From Polynucleobacter sp. MWH-S4W17 (GTDB lineage: Bacteria > Pseudomonadota > Gammaproteobacteria > Burkholderiales > Burkholderiaceae), in the NCBI RefSeq assembly GCF_018687535.1, contig NZ_CP061295.1:1426001-1490000 (forward strand): a stretch of 64,000 nucleotides of DNA, given 5' to 3'. The translations under genes and the position numbers were made by a program. Positions 38,190 to 47,536 of the stretch are shown here, piece after piece. Position 1 is the first letter of the stretch; each line of letters begins with the position of its first letter. The notes below the pieces were generated by a model. The model made no database searches, was not told the origin of the DNA, and worked only from the letters and a program-made list of their open reading frames with translations.

Positions 38190-39146
38190 ATGATTTTAGC
38201 TGTGTCGACATTCAAAAACCCTCCACCCCCAACCGGCGGCTATCGCGGGCGATTCGCCCCCTCGCCTACTGGTCCGCTACATGCCGGATCCCTGGTTGCT
38301 GCCCTGGGAAGCTGGCTAGATGCCCGAAAAAACGGGGGTAAATGGCTGCTCAGAATCGAGGATTTGGACACCCCAAGGTGCCTCCCTGAGGCAACCAGGC
38401 AAATTCAGGCTCAATTGCTCGCCTGTGGCCTTTCTTGGGATGAGGAGGTCGTACAGCAATCTCAGCGCCAAGAGGCTCATCAAAGGGCTTTAGAACGCTT
38501 AAATGGGCTTCAATGCCTGTATTCCTGCACTTGTTCAAGACAAACCATTGCCAATGCCCTGGCCAAGCTCGGAATAGAAACTTCCCGAAACCAAGAAATG
38601 GTCTATCCCGGCACCTGCCGCCCCGCTACCTTAATTAGCAATCCCGCAGAATCTTTCGGGGAATTGCAGCGGGCTTGGCGGATTGCCCTTCCCCAAAATT
38701 GCCATATTGAATTTAGGGATTTAGCTCTAGGCTCTCAAAACCAAAACCTCAATACAGAAGTGGGTGATTTTGTAATACGCAGAACTGATGGCTTATTTAC
38801 TTATCAGCTAGCTGTAGTGGTTGACGATGCCGAGCAGAACATTACACACATCGTTCGTGGCAAAGATTTGCTGAGTAATACTGCAAGGCAAATTTATCTA
38901 CAAGAGATATTGGGATACAAGCGGCCAGAATATCTTCACCTGCCACTGGTGCTGGATGAGCACGGTGAAAAACTCAGCAAGCAAACTTTAGCCACCCAAA
39001 TCAATACGCAAGATGCAAAGCACTCGCTGATAGAGCTACGTAAAGCGGCAACACATTTGGGATTGCAGAATTTGCCGGATGGCGAGAATGTCACTATTGC
39101 AGAGTGGCTGCTTGCAGCCACTCATGCATGGCCTACTTTTTCTTAA
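38190..39146 (+). CDS. gluQ: Glutamyl-Q tRNA(Asp) synthetase
   Basis: Glutamyl-tRNA synthetase paralogue that glutamylates queuosine-34 of tRNA-Asp. It keeps the catalytic domain with RGRFAPSPTGPLHAGSLVAALGSWLDARKNGGKW (HIGH-type motif), the YSCTCSRQTI...YPGTCR zinc site (three Cys plus a Tyr) and the GEKLSKQT (KMSKS-type) loop, and lacks the anticodon-binding half, as expected at about 300 residues. queG at 47,537 makes the queuosine it uses. The end runs 14 bp into the opposing helicase gene. Confidence 0.93.
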   Translation: MILAVSTFKNPPPPTGGYRGRFAPSPTGPLHAGSLVAALGSWLDARKNGGKWLLRIEDLDTPRCLPEATRQIQAQLLACGLSWDEEVVQQSQRQEAHQRALERLNGLQCLYSCTCSRQTIANALAKLGIETSRNQEMVYPGTCRPATLISNPAESFGELQRAWRIALPQNCHIEFRDLALGSQNQNLNTEVGDFVIRRTDGLFTYQLAVVVDDAEQNITHIVRGKDLLSNTARQIYLQEILGYKRPEYLHLPLVLDEHGEKLSKQTLATQINTQDAKHSLIELRKAATHLGLQNLPDGENVTIAEWLLAATHAWPTFS

Positions 39147-40611
39147 AGCCGCCGAGTAAAGCGCCAACAGCGGGCTTAGCAGGGGTAATGCCCGCCTTCT
39201 TCTCTTCTGGCTTAGCGGGATCTGCAGAAGCTGATGGTGCTGCAGATGGCTCGTAAGGCTTGTAGAAAAAGGGGTCAGACATTTTGGCTGGTGCACTGTA
39301 AGAACTTCTAGATCCACTGGAGCCGCCATAACCACTAGATGAAGGGCGGCTTTGTGAAGGTTCACCTGCTGGTAAAGGCTGCACATCCAGCTTGCGCTTC
39401 ATTAGCTTTTCGATATCGTCAAGCAAACGCTTTTCACTGGCATCCACCAAAGCAATCGCATCACCTTTACTACCAGCACGACCCGTACGGCCAATGCGGT
39501 GAATAAAATCTTCTGCGTTGTAAGGCAGCTCGTGATTAATCACGCACGGCATATCGGGAATATCTAAACCTCGAGCAGCCACATCGGTTGCTACTAATGC
39601 TTCGATTGCGCCAGATTTAAATGCGTCCAAAGTTAAAGTACGCTCACCCTGACTCTTGTCACCATGAATCGCGCCCGCTTTAATACCGTCACGCTCTAAG
39701 GCACGAGATAACTTTGCACAGCCTAAACGACTATTGGTAAAGATGATGCATTGGCGTGATAAACCAGCACGCGTGCGCGCTTCTAATACTTTGACAATGG
39801 CGCGTTGCTTATCAGCTGATGACACCATATGAACTACTTGCTTCACCGTATCGGCGGCGGCATTTTGACGAGCCACTTCAACCGTTACTGGAGTGCGCAA
39901 ATAACTTTGTGCCAGCTTCTTAATTTCTGGTGAGAACGTTGCAGAGAACAACAATGTCTGTCTTTGCGCAGGAATCAAATCAATGATGCGCTGTAGGTCA
40001 GGCAAGAAACCCATATCAAGCATGCGATCGGCTTCATCTAAAACCAAAATCTCCACTTGGGAGAGGTTGGCCACTTTAGAGCCAATGTGATCAAGCAAAC
40101 GTCCTGGAGTGGCGATCAAGATCTCTACGCCATTACGCAGTATTGATACTTGTTCTTTCATATCCACGCCACCATAAACAACGGCAGCGCGTAAATCAGT
40201 GTGTTTGGAATAGCTTGCCGCATTCTCGGCTACTTGCACTGCCAGCTCACGGGTCGGAGTGAGAACCAATGCACGGATTGGATGACGTGCTGGCGATGCG
40301 CTATTACTGGCGTGACGCAATATCTTTTGAATAATCGGCAATACAAAGGCAGCTGTTTTACCAGTACCAGTTTGTGCTGCACCCATTAAGTCACTGCCCG
40401 CCAATACATGCGGAATAGATTGCGCTTGAATCGGAGTAGGAATGGTGTAACCCTGCTCAAGAACCGCTTTTTGAATTTTCGGATCTAAACCAAAGTCAGC
40501 AAAAGTGATTGTTGCCGCAGGGGCAGCAGCAGCGCTAGTAATATCAGTAACGCTAGGGGTAGCGGTGTCGCTAACCCCTGAAGAATTTATTTCAGTAGCA
40601 GTATTTGTCAA
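39133..40611 (-). CDS. DEAD-box RNA helicase, RhlE type
   Basis: ATP-dependent RNA helicase of 492 residues. It has the Q-motif FADFGLDPKIQKAVLEQGYTIPTPIQAQSIP (after a low-complexity Ala/Thr start of about 35 residues), Walker A AQTGTGKTA, DEAD in LVLDEADRMLDMGF, SAT, and VATDVAARGLDIP with HRIGRTGR. The C-terminal tail is Ser/Pro/Lys-rich and disordered, as in RhlE proteins, which act in ribosome assembly and RNA decay. It starts just 6 bp past the glcG-like stop, so both may be co-transcribed. Confidence 0.93.
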   Translation of the reverse strand: MTNTATEINSSGVSDTATPSVTDITSAAAAPAATITFADFGLDPKIQKAVLEQGYTIPTPIQAQSIPHVLAGSDLMGAAQTGTGKTAAFVLPIIQKILRHASNSASPARHPIRALVLTPTRELAVQVAENAASYSKHTDLRAAVVYGGVDMKEQVSILRNGVEILIATPGRLLDHIGSKVANLSQVEILVLDEADRMLDMGFLPDLQRIIDLIPAQRQTLLFSATFSPEIKKLAQSYLRTPVTVEVARQNAAADTVKQVVHMVSSADKQRAIVKVLEARTRAGLSRQCIIFTNSRLGCAKLSRALERDGIKAGAIHGDKSQGERTLTLDAFKSGAIEALVATDVAARGLDIPDMPCVINHELPYNAEDFIHRIGRTGRAGSKGDAIALVDASEKRLLDDIEKLMKRKLDVQPLPAGEPSQSRPSSSGYGGSSGSRSSYSAPAKMSDPFFYKPYEPSAAPSASADPAKPEEKKAGITPAKPAVGALLGGFKKK

Positions 40612-40617
40612 GGTAAC

Positions 40618-41025
40618 TTACAGGATGGCCGCAATGCCAGCCTTAGCGGTTTCAGCATCCTCGGTCGATTTAACGCCGGAAACGCCGACTGCGCCGATGG
40701 TAAACCCATTTACATCGATATTGACCCCACCCTCCAACATGCCCGAAATATGTGGGGCAGATAAGAAAGAGGTGCGGCCGTTGTTAATAATTTCTTCATA
40801 AACGCGACTCTCACGTTTACCCATTGCAGCTGTACGTGCTTTTTCTTGTGCAATGTATGCAGATACCGGAGCACAACCATCACGACGAATCAAGCCCAAC
40901 ATATGACCGCCGTCATCACAAACGGCAATCGTTACAGCCCAATTATTGGCAGCCGCATGATTATTTGCTGCGTCCAAAATCTTTTGAGCATCAGCTTGAG
41001 TGAGGTAAGGTTTAGTCGCAGTCAT
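40618..41025 (-). CDS. GlcG/HbpS-family haem-binding-like protein
   Basis: A 135-residue protein of the GlcG/HbpS family, with the hallmarks YLTQADAQKILDAANNHAAANNWAVTIAVCDDGGHMLGLIRRDGCAPVSAYIAQEKARTAA and a glycine-rich centre ending GFTIGAVGVSG. Members bind haem or occur in glycolate-utilisation operons, but their biochemical role is unsettled. No signal peptide is seen, so it is cytoplasmic. It lies next to an aminotransferase and a large 2-hydroxyacid-type dehydrogenase, consistent with the glycolate association. Confidence 0.85.
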   Translation of the reverse strand: MTATKPYLTQADAQKILDAANNHAAANNWAVTIAVCDDGGHMLGLIRRDGCAPVSAYIAQEKARTAAMGKRESRVYEEIINNGRTSFLSAPHISGMLEGGVNIDVNGFTIGAVGVSGVKSTEDAETAKAGIAAIL

Positions 41026-41169
41026 GTTTAATCTTTCTATCTCGAATATGGTGTATTTATTTTATGCACTTCTATATAAGTACTTGAATTATAAGGGGTG
41101 TAACCAGATTGAACCTGAGGAATCTAGCTCCACCCACCCTAATTTGCTCTAAGTTGCCCTAAGTACTTC

Positions 41170-42354
41170 TTATTTAAGGAACTCTTGGGCTGCAACGACT
41201 CCGCTGGCCTTCGGTTTGTAACCCATAGAGCCCAGACTCATCTCTACCCCACTGAGGGCGGCCATCAAGCTCAATTCATTGCAATCGCCTAAATGGCCAA
41301 TGCGAAATGCCTTGCCTTTGATCTTGCCTAAACCCGTTCCCAAGGAGAGGTTAAATTTCTCCAGTGCATGTTTACGCAATACGTCAGCATCCATACCTTC
41401 TGGTGTCGCGATACAAGTAAGCACCGGTGAATAGCAGTCTTTATCTTGACACTGAATTTCTAGACCCCATGCATTAACCGCTTCACGACAAGCAGCAGCT
41501 AAACGTTGGTGACGTGCAAAGATCGTATCCAATCCTTCGGCCATCATCATGTCCATGGCTTCATGTAAACCATACATCAAATTGGTGCTGGGAGTCGTTG
41601 GCCAATATCCATTTTTATTAGACTCTAGAATCTCATCCCAAGCCCAATACGATTTATGTATTTTGTTTTTTTCACTAACTTCAATTGCACGCGGTGATAA
41701 AGCATTAAAGCCAATTCCAGGTGGCAACATCAAGCCTTTTTGTGAGCCGGAGATAGTTACGTCCGCGCCCCATTTGTCATGTTCGTAATCGGCTGAACCC
41801 AAGCCGGATACGCTGTCTACGAGCAATAAGGCAGGATGCTTTAAGGAATCAATTGCTTTACGAACCGCTGCAATATTGGAGGTAACGCCAGTTGAAGTTT
41901 CGTTATGCACAACACAAACTGCTTTGATCTCATGACCAGTATCTTTGCGCAAACGCTCTTCAATCAGAGATGCATCTACACCCCAACGCCAAGAATCTTG
42001 TCCGGCTTTACCAACCACTTCAACGTCTAAACCAAGACGCTTACCAAGTGCACGCCACAAGTTTGCAAATTGACCAGTTTCATAGAACAACACTTTGTCA
42101 CCAGGATTGAGAACGTTGACTAATGCACCTTCCCAAGCACCCGTTCCGGATGCGGAATAAATAATGACCGGTTGCTCAGTTTTAAAAATCTTTTTGATGC
42201 CATCCAACACCTTGAGGCCGAACGCACCAAATTCTGGACCACGATGATCGATAGTTTGATAGCTAATGGCGCGCAGTACGCGTGGGGGCACAGGACTTGG
42301 GCCAGGGATATGTAAAAAATGGCGTCCTGATGCGTGGTTATCAAGTTTCAACAT
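41170..42354 (-). CDS. Alanine/serine-glyoxylate aminotransferase family
   Basis: PLP-dependent class V aminotransferase that would convert glyoxylate to glycine with alanine or serine as amino donor. It has the family start HFLHIPGPSPVPPRVLRAI, the VIIYSASGTGAWEGALVNVL cofactor loop, VDSVSGLGS and the PLP-binding Lys in VTISGSQKGLMLPPG. I use the ATG at 42354 (MLKLDNH); a GTG at 42366 would add four residues. It is divergent from the GntR gene, with two identical palindromes in the gap. Whether Ala or Ser is the main donor cannot be told. Confidence 0.9.
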   Translation of the reverse strand: MLKLDNHASGRHFLHIPGPSPVPPRVLRAISYQTIDHRGPEFGAFGLKVLDGIKKIFKTEQPVIIYSASGTGAWEGALVNVLNPGDKVLFYETGQFANLWRALGKRLGLDVEVVGKAGQDSWRWGVDASLIEERLRKDTGHEIKAVCVVHNETSTGVTSNIAAVRKAIDSLKHPALLLVDSVSGLGSADYEHDKWGADVTISGSQKGLMLPPGIGFNALSPRAIEVSEKNKIHKSYWAWDEILESNKNGYWPTTPSTNLMYGLHEAMDMMMAEGLDTIFARHQRLAAACREAVNAWGLEIQCQDKDCYSPVLTCIATPEGMDADVLRKHALEKFNLSLGTGLGKIKGKAFRIGHLGDCNELSLMAALSGVEMSLGSMGYKPKASGVVAAQEFLK

Positions 42355-42431
42355 GCTTTGTCTCACTTTTAAAGTGTTTATAGGTAGTAATTTCTGTTGA
42401 TAGTGTATGACAATTTTTAGTAAATTTCCAT

Positions 42432-42443
42432 TTTGTATACAAA
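42432..42443. promoter_or_regulatory. GntR/FCD-type operator, copy 1
   Basis: Perfect palindrome TTTGTATACAAA in the divergent gap between the aminotransferase gene and the GntR gene. The same 12-mer recurs at 42525, and the flanks also agree (ATTTTGTATACAAATTA-like). The T-N-GTATAC-N-A form is typical of FCD-subfamily GntR regulators. It lies about 80 bp upstream of the aminotransferase start. Confidence 0.75.
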
Positions 42444-42524
42444 TTATTTTAAATAATCATCAGAATAAAGCCTAAATTAAGCATTTAAAGGCTGTATTTA
42501 TACCTTAAGATAGTTTATTCTTAT

Positions 42525-42536
42525 TTTGTATACAAA
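42525..42536. promoter_or_regulatory. GntR/FCD-type operator, copy 2
   Basis: Second perfect TTTGTATACAAA, 93 bp from copy 1 and 35 bp before the GntR start codon. Such a distance suits autorepression, and pairing with copy 1 would allow looping between the two promoters. Confidence 0.75.
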
Positions 42537-42570
42537 TTAATAAGCCAATAGCTTAACTAAGGGTTGATCC

Positions 42571-43257
42571 ATGACCGCAATAGAACAGCCAAATTCACAA
42601 AATTTGCATGAAGCGACTTTCGAGAAGCTGAGATCCCTCTTGGTTGAGGGCAAGATTGCCCCTGGCAGCAAATTGAATGAACGTGAACTGGCTGAGAGCC
42701 TCAACGTCTCCCGCACACCCATTCGGGAGGCGATTCGCCGTCTAGCAGCCGAAGGTTTGGTAGAGCTGATCGCCAATCGTGGTGCGATTGCTGTGCAACT
42801 CAGCCTTGCAGATGTTTTAAATACGTTTGATGTCATTGCAGACCTCGAGGGATTTTCTGGAGAATTGGCTGCCAACAATATTAGCGATGCCACCCTCTCT
42901 GAATTAGAAGCCCTCCAATATGAAATGATGGCCTCCTATGCGCGCCGAGATTTATCGAGTTATTACAAACTCAATTTACGTATTCATCACTTGATTAATC
43001 AGGCGGCAAACAATCCTGTTCTCTCCAAACTCTTTACGCAAGTCAATGCGCGCATTGAAGCATTACGCTTTCGTTCCAATCAAGATGGCGTTAAGTGGGA
43101 AAAGGCTGTGGAAGAACATCAAGAAATACTCGATGCCCTTAAGGCAAGAGATGGTGTCCGCATGCGCAAAATCATGATCCAGCACGTCAGAAATAAACGC
43201 GATGTGGTTGCTCAATTACTCCAATCAGAATCCCCGTTAGAATCCGCCAAATCATGA
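42571..43257 (+). CDS. GntR-family regulator, FCD (FadR) subfamily
   Basis: A 228-residue regulator: winged helix (residues about 10-75; LRSLLVEGKIAPGSKLNERELAESLNVSRTPIREAIRRLAAEGLVE) and a C-terminal helical FCD domain with the metal-ligand His residues in LRIHHLINQAANNP and EEHQEIL...IMIQHV. FCD domains sense carboxylates such as glycolate, lactate or pyruvate. It overlaps the next gene by the ATGA-type junction and faces the aminotransferase gene, so it probably controls both by means of the two palindromes. Confidence 0.92.
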   Translation: MTAIEQPNSQNLHEATFEKLRSLLVEGKIAPGSKLNERELAESLNVSRTPIREAIRRLAAEGLVELIANRGAIAVQLSLADVLNTFDVIADLEGFSGELAANNISDATLSELEALQYEMMASYARRDLSSYYKLNLRIHHLINQAANNPVLSKLFTQVNARIEALRFRSNQDGVKWEKAVEEHQEILDALKARDGVRMRKIMIQHVRNKRDVVAQLLQSESPLESAKS

Positions 43258-46200
43258 ACAAACCCTTAGATCTTAAAGAACTCATGGTTGATCAAGCGGC
43301 TTTAGCGGCACGTCTTCGCAAGGAGACTTCAGGTGAGGTGATGACTGATAGCGCCAGTCGTGGCCGCTATGCAACCGATGCCTCAATCTATCAAGCCATG
43401 CCGGTTGCAGTCTTTGTGCCGAAGACTGCACAAGATATTGCTAGCGCGATTCAGATTGCAGCGGAGATGGGTGTACCCGTTCTACCGCGTGGAGGCGGTA
43501 CTAGTCAGTGCGGTCAAACTACTGGCGCAGCACTAGTTATTGATAACACCAAATACTTCAGAAATGTTTTAGATCTCAATCTGGATCACGGTTATGTTGA
43601 AGTTGAACCAGGCATTGTCCTAGACCATCTCAATGGCTCACTCAAACAACACGGTCTTTGGTATCCAGTGGACGTTTCTACTGCTGGACAAGCGACGATT
43701 GGCGGTATGGCCGGAAATAACTCTTGTGGTAGCCGCTCAATCGCTTACGGCAATATGGTGCATAACGTTTTAGGTATTGATGCTTGGTTAGCAGACGGCA
43801 GAGTTGCTAACTTTAGCGATTACGCAAGCAGTACTGGTGCGGCAAAGCAGTTGGGTGGTTTTGTTAAAAACCTAGCCACCACTCTCCAACCAGAAATCGA
43901 AGCACGCTTTCCTAAGGTGTTGCGCCGTGTTGCAGGATATAACCTCGATATCTTCCACCCTCAAAGTGAATTACCTTATACCCAAGATGGCAGCGTCAAC
44001 CTTGCGCACCTTTTAGTTGGTAGCGAAGGCACCCTTGGGTACTTTAAGTCCCTCAAACTCAAGCTTGCGCCTTTGCCACAACATAAGGTGCTGGGTATTG
44101 TGAACTTTGCTAGCTTTTATAAAGCTATGGATAGTGCTCAGCATATTGTGAAGTTAGGTCCAACTGCTGTTGAGCTGGTTGATCGCACCATGATTGATTT
44201 AGCGCGTAGCAATCCCAGCTTTAAGAAAACCATTGAAACCGCCTTAATTGATCACACAGCCCAGACTCCGGAAGCCATCTTGTTGGTAGAGTTTTCTGGT
44301 GGGACTCATGCACCATTACTTGAGAAGCTAAAAGCCTTACAAGAACTCATGAGTGATTTAGGTTTGCCAGGATCTGTTGTACCCATGCCTGATGCTTCTT
44401 TGCAAAAGAACTTATGGGAAGTGCGCAAAGCGGGCCTCAACATCATGATGAGTCTCAAGGGTGACGGCAAGCCGGTGAGCTTTATTGAAGACTGTGCTGT
44501 TCCACTAGAGAGTTTGGCTGAATATACCCAAGCCTTAACAGATGTGTTTTCTAAATATGGATCACGTGGTACTTGGTATGCCCATGCTTCTGTTGGCACC
44601 TTGCATGTGCGCCCTATTTTGGATATGCGCAGAGATGGCGCCCAGAAAATGCGTGCGGTTGCTGAAGAAGCTTCCGCCTTGGTACGCAAGTACAAAGGCG
44701 CCTATAGCGGTGAGCATGGCGATGGCCTCTGTCGTGGCGAATGGATCTCTTGGCAGTTTGGCCCCAAGATCACTGAAGCCCTCGCACAAATCAAACACGC
44801 TTTTGATCCAAAGGGATTATTTAATCCAGGCAAGATCATTAATCCACCTAAGATGGATGATGCGAGCAACTTTAGATTTCCGCCAAGTTACAAAGTCATT
44901 CCTCTACAGCCTGTATTAGATTGGTCTGCTTGGAATGTGCAAAACGATGCTATTACAGAAGCAACTACTGCCCCTGGCACAGGCGGTGACCCAGCCATGG
45001 GCTTAGCTAAAGCAGTGGAGATGTGTAATAACAATGGCCACTGCCGCAAGTTTGATGCTGAAGTGATGTGCCCTAGCTATCGCGTAACGCGTGATGAGAA
45101 ACACCTCACCCGTGGTAGAGCAAATACCTTGCGTCTAGCGCTTTCGAATCAACTCGACATCAAAGATGAGGCCTCACCGCTCGGTAGCGATGCGATTAAA
45201 GAGGTGATGGAGCTATGTGTGAGCTGTAAGGCTTGTCGTCGCGAATGCCCTACTGGCGTAGACATGGCGAAGATGAAGATTGAGTTCCTCTCCGCCTATA
45301 AGAAACGTGTTGGACACTCGTTACGGGATTTAGCGGTTGCCTATTTACCTAAATACGCCCATACGATTAGCGCTATTCCATTCTTGCCAGCATTACTCAA
45401 CTTGCGCAATCACATTAAACCTATTGCAACACTCCAAGAGTGGGTCATGGGTATTTCTGCACAAAGAAGCTTGCCGAGCTGGAAAAGCAAGACCTTCTGG
45501 AATCAGAAAGCAGCAAACTCTTATGAGTACACACCAGAGCAGCTTGCTAGCAACCCTGATGGCAAAGGCATAGTTCTGTTGGCAGATACCTTTAACGCCT
45601 ACTTTGAAGATGAAAATCTCCAAGCGGCATTAAAAGTACTCAATGCTGCTGGCTATCGCGTGCATATTCCGCACAAGAGTCAAACAAATAAAACAAAGCA
45701 AGCTAATAACAATGAAAATGGCTGCTCTAAAGAATTTTGCTGTGGCAGAACCTATTTAGCTGCAGGCATGGTCGATAAGGCAAAAGCCACTCTCGGTGAA
45801 TTGGTTGATCACCTCGCGCCATACGCAGCTAAGGACATCCCAATCATTGGTTTAGAGCCTTCCTGCTTATTTACCTTGAAGGATGAAGCCTTGGTGATGG
45901 GTTTTGGTGACAAAGCAATAAGTGTTTCTAAGCAAGCGCAATTACTCGAAGAGTTTTTATCTAGCGAAGTACGAGCAGGCAAGCTCAAATTGAATCTCAA
46001 AGCGGCCGATAAGTCAGTGCTTTTTCATGGTCACTGCCATCAGAAGTCATTTGCTGCAGTGACCCCTGCAATAGAATTACTCAAGCTCATTCCTAATGCA
46101 GAGCCTAAATTGATTGAATCTTCTTGCTGCGGTATGGCCGGTAGTTTTGGCTATGAAGCCGAGCACATTGAAGTGTCTAAGCAAATGGCAGAAGCTAGTC

Positions 46201-46331
46201 TTTTGCCTAGTATTCGGAAATCACCAGACAGTTGGGTGGTAGCCGATGGCACTAGTTGTCGCCATCAAATTGCCGATGGCACCCAACGAGAGGCTGTACA
46301 TATCGCCAGAATTTTGGCGGCGCATCTATAG
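43254..46331 (+). CDS. FAD/Fe-S 2-hydroxyacid dehydrogenase (YdiJ/GlcDF-like fusion)
   Basis: A 1025-residue two-part enzyme. The N-terminal half is an FAD-linked oxidase (FAD_binding_4: VFVPKTAQDIASAIQIAAEMGVPVLPRGGGTSQCGQ; then the FAD-oxidase C domain with YSGEHGDGLCRGEW). The C-terminal half has ferredoxin clusters (CNNNGHCRKF...CPSY; CVSCKACRRECPTG) and CCG motifs including ESSCCGMAGSFGYEAEH. Fusions of this size act on D-2-hydroxyacids (D-lactate, D-2-hydroxyglutarate, glycolate) and pass electrons to the quinone pool. Glycolate fits the neighbouring glyoxylate aminotransferase and GlcG-like gene, but this is inference. Confidence 0.9.
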   Translation: MNKPLDLKELMVDQAALAARLRKETSGEVMTDSASRGRYATDASIYQAMPVAVFVPKTAQDIASAIQIAAEMGVPVLPRGGGTSQCGQTTGAALVIDNTKYFRNVLDLNLDHGYVEVEPGIVLDHLNGSLKQHGLWYPVDVSTAGQATIGGMAGNNSCGSRSIAYGNMVHNVLGIDAWLADGRVANFSDYASSTGAAKQLGGFVKNLATTLQPEIEARFPKVLRRVAGYNLDIFHPQSELPYTQDGSVNLAHLLVGSEGTLGYFKSLKLKLAPLPQHKVLGIVNFASFYKAMDSAQHIVKLGPTAVELVDRTMIDLARSNPSFKKTIETALIDHTAQTPEAILLVEFSGGTHAPLLEKLKALQELMSDLGLPGSVVPMPDASLQKNLWEVRKAGLNIMMSLKGDGKPVSFIEDCAVPLESLAEYTQALTDVFSKYGSRGTWYAHASVGTLHVRPILDMRRDGAQKMRAVAEEASALVRKYKGAYSGEHGDGLCRGEWISWQFGPKITEALAQIKHAFDPKGLFNPGKIINPPKMDDASNFRFPPSYKVIPLQPVLDWSAWNVQNDAITEATTAPGTGGDPAMGLAKAVEMCNNNGHCRKFDAEVMCPSYRVTRDEKHLTRGRANTLRLALSNQLDIKDEASPLGSDAIKEVMELCVSCKACRRECPTGVDMAKMKIEFLSAYKKRVGHSLRDLAVAYLPKYAHTISAIPFLPALLNLRNHIKPIATLQEWVMGISAQRSLPSWKSKTFWNQKAANSYEYTPEQLASNPDGKGIVLLADTFNAYFEDENLQAALKVLNAAGYRVHIPHKSQTNKTKQANNNENGCSKEFCCGRTYLAAGMVDKAKATLGELVDHLAPYAAKDIPIIGLEPSCLFTLKDEALVMGFGDKAISVSKQAQLLEEFLSSEVRAGKLKLNLKAADKSVLFHGHCHQKSFAAVTPAIELLKLIPNAEPKLIESSCCGMAGSFGYEAEHIEVSKQMAEASLLPSIRKSPDSWVVADGTSCRHQIADGTQREAVHIARILAAHL

Positions 46332-46364
46332 GAGAAAAAAGAGAATGGAGCGGCGTATTTTTAT

Positions 46365-46727
46365 TTAACGAATGACGCCATAACCCACCATTAGCAAAGT
46401 TCCTGTCAGCAAGGCAGGAACCAAACGCTTGGTGGGTTTAGAGATCATCACGCCGATAGCTAAAGCACAAATCAGCGCTCGTATCCACAAAGGTACGGTT
46501 GCCATCAGGCCGAGCGGCATCACAATCAAACGAATAGTTAAAGCAGCAACCATCGCATAGGTCACAGCAGCCAGCCAGCGGAAGATCTCGCTATCTTGGT
46601 TGATGCTTTGCGATAGCAATACACCGATCGCACGACAGAAGTAGGTGCCCAGACAGGCGCCCACTAAGGCAATCCACAAACCCCATCCAGAGAGGGCGTT
46701 AGTCATGGTGTTGATTGTGTCTATCAT
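46365..46727 (-). CDS. azlD: AzlD-family branched-chain amino acid transport subunit
   Basis: A 120-residue membrane protein with four hydrophobic segments, the small partner of AzlC in exporting branched-chain amino acids and analogues. The family TYFCRAIGVLLS and RWLAAVTYAMVAALTIRLI segments are visible. Its start overlaps the azlC stop by 4 bp, so both subunits are coupled. Confidence 0.87.
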   Translation of the reverse strand: MIDTINTMTNALSGWGLWIALVGACLGTYFCRAIGVLLSQSINQDSEIFRWLAAVTYAMVAALTIRLIVMPLGLMATVPLWIRALICALAIGVMISKPTKRLVPALLTGTLLMVGYGVIR

Positions 46728-47509
46728 CCAAGCACCCCAGATTTTTTGCGCAAGAACTTACGGTCAATAAAGTAGGCGATAGTTCCGGAGACTAATCCTG
46801 CGGTTAATAGGCTGGTATCGCGATCAACTATGAAGAAGATGGGGCCAAAGATACAACCTAAGCAAATCGCAATACGGTTAATCCAAGGCTTTACTTCAGT
46901 AAATGTCAGTAAGAAAAACAAGGGATTAATAAATACCAATCCTAAGGTGACTGGTTTGGGCACCATACCCGCCAAGTAAAAACCCAGAATGGTTCCCGGA
47001 ATAGAAATCAACCAGCATAGCAATCCCAAGCCAACAAAATAGCTAAGGCGATGCTTCACTTCAATCGCATGAAACTCGCGCATGGAGATAGCCCATGCTG
47101 TCATCGCTAATAGATGAACAGAAGCATATAGACTGCGATTGCGATCTTTTTGGTGGAACTGAGGAAAGAGTGTCACCGTCATCGTAATGAAGCGCGTGGA
47201 TGTCAGCGTGACAGCCAAAGCGATAGCCACAACAGATGAGCCGGTAGTAGCCATCTCGAGCAAGACCACCTGCCCCGGTAATGCAAACATAAAGAAGGAA
47301 GTAAAGGTCGTAAACCAAACATCAAAGCCGTTGGTTTTACCCATTGCTCCGAAGCCCACCATGCCAGCAAAGAGCACCATTGCTGGAGCGCCCGCTGCAT
47401 CCCGGATACCAGACCAAAACGCATCGCGTGAATTTTTAAAGCGCTCTGCCGCAGACTCTTCTAGCGCGATTTCGCTGGGATCAATATAGGGCTGGTCTGC
47501 GGATGACAT
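46724..47509 (-). CDS. azlC: AzlC-family branched-chain amino acid permease
   Basis: A 261-residue membrane protein with about seven helices and the AzlC signature: FWSGIRDAAGAPAMVLFAGMVGFGAMGKTNGFDVWFTTFTSFFMFALPGQVVLLEM, then TRFITMTVTLFP. It forms an exporter with AzlD, whose gene directly follows. Its regulator is not seen here. Confidence 0.9.
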   Translation of the reverse strand: MSSADQPYIDPSEIALEESAAERFKNSRDAFWSGIRDAAGAPAMVLFAGMVGFGAMGKTNGFDVWFTTFTSFFMFALPGQVVLLEMATTGSSVVAIALAVTLTSTRFITMTVTLFPQFHQKDRNRSLYASVHLLAMTAWAISMREFHAIEVKHRLSYFVGLGLLCWLISIPGTILGFYLAGMVPKPVTLGLVFINPLFFLLTFTEVKPWINRIAICLGCIFGPIFFIVDRDTSLLTAGLVSGTIAYFIDRKFLRKKSGVLG

Positions 47510-47536
47510 AACTTAATTGTAAGCTTTATAGGACTT

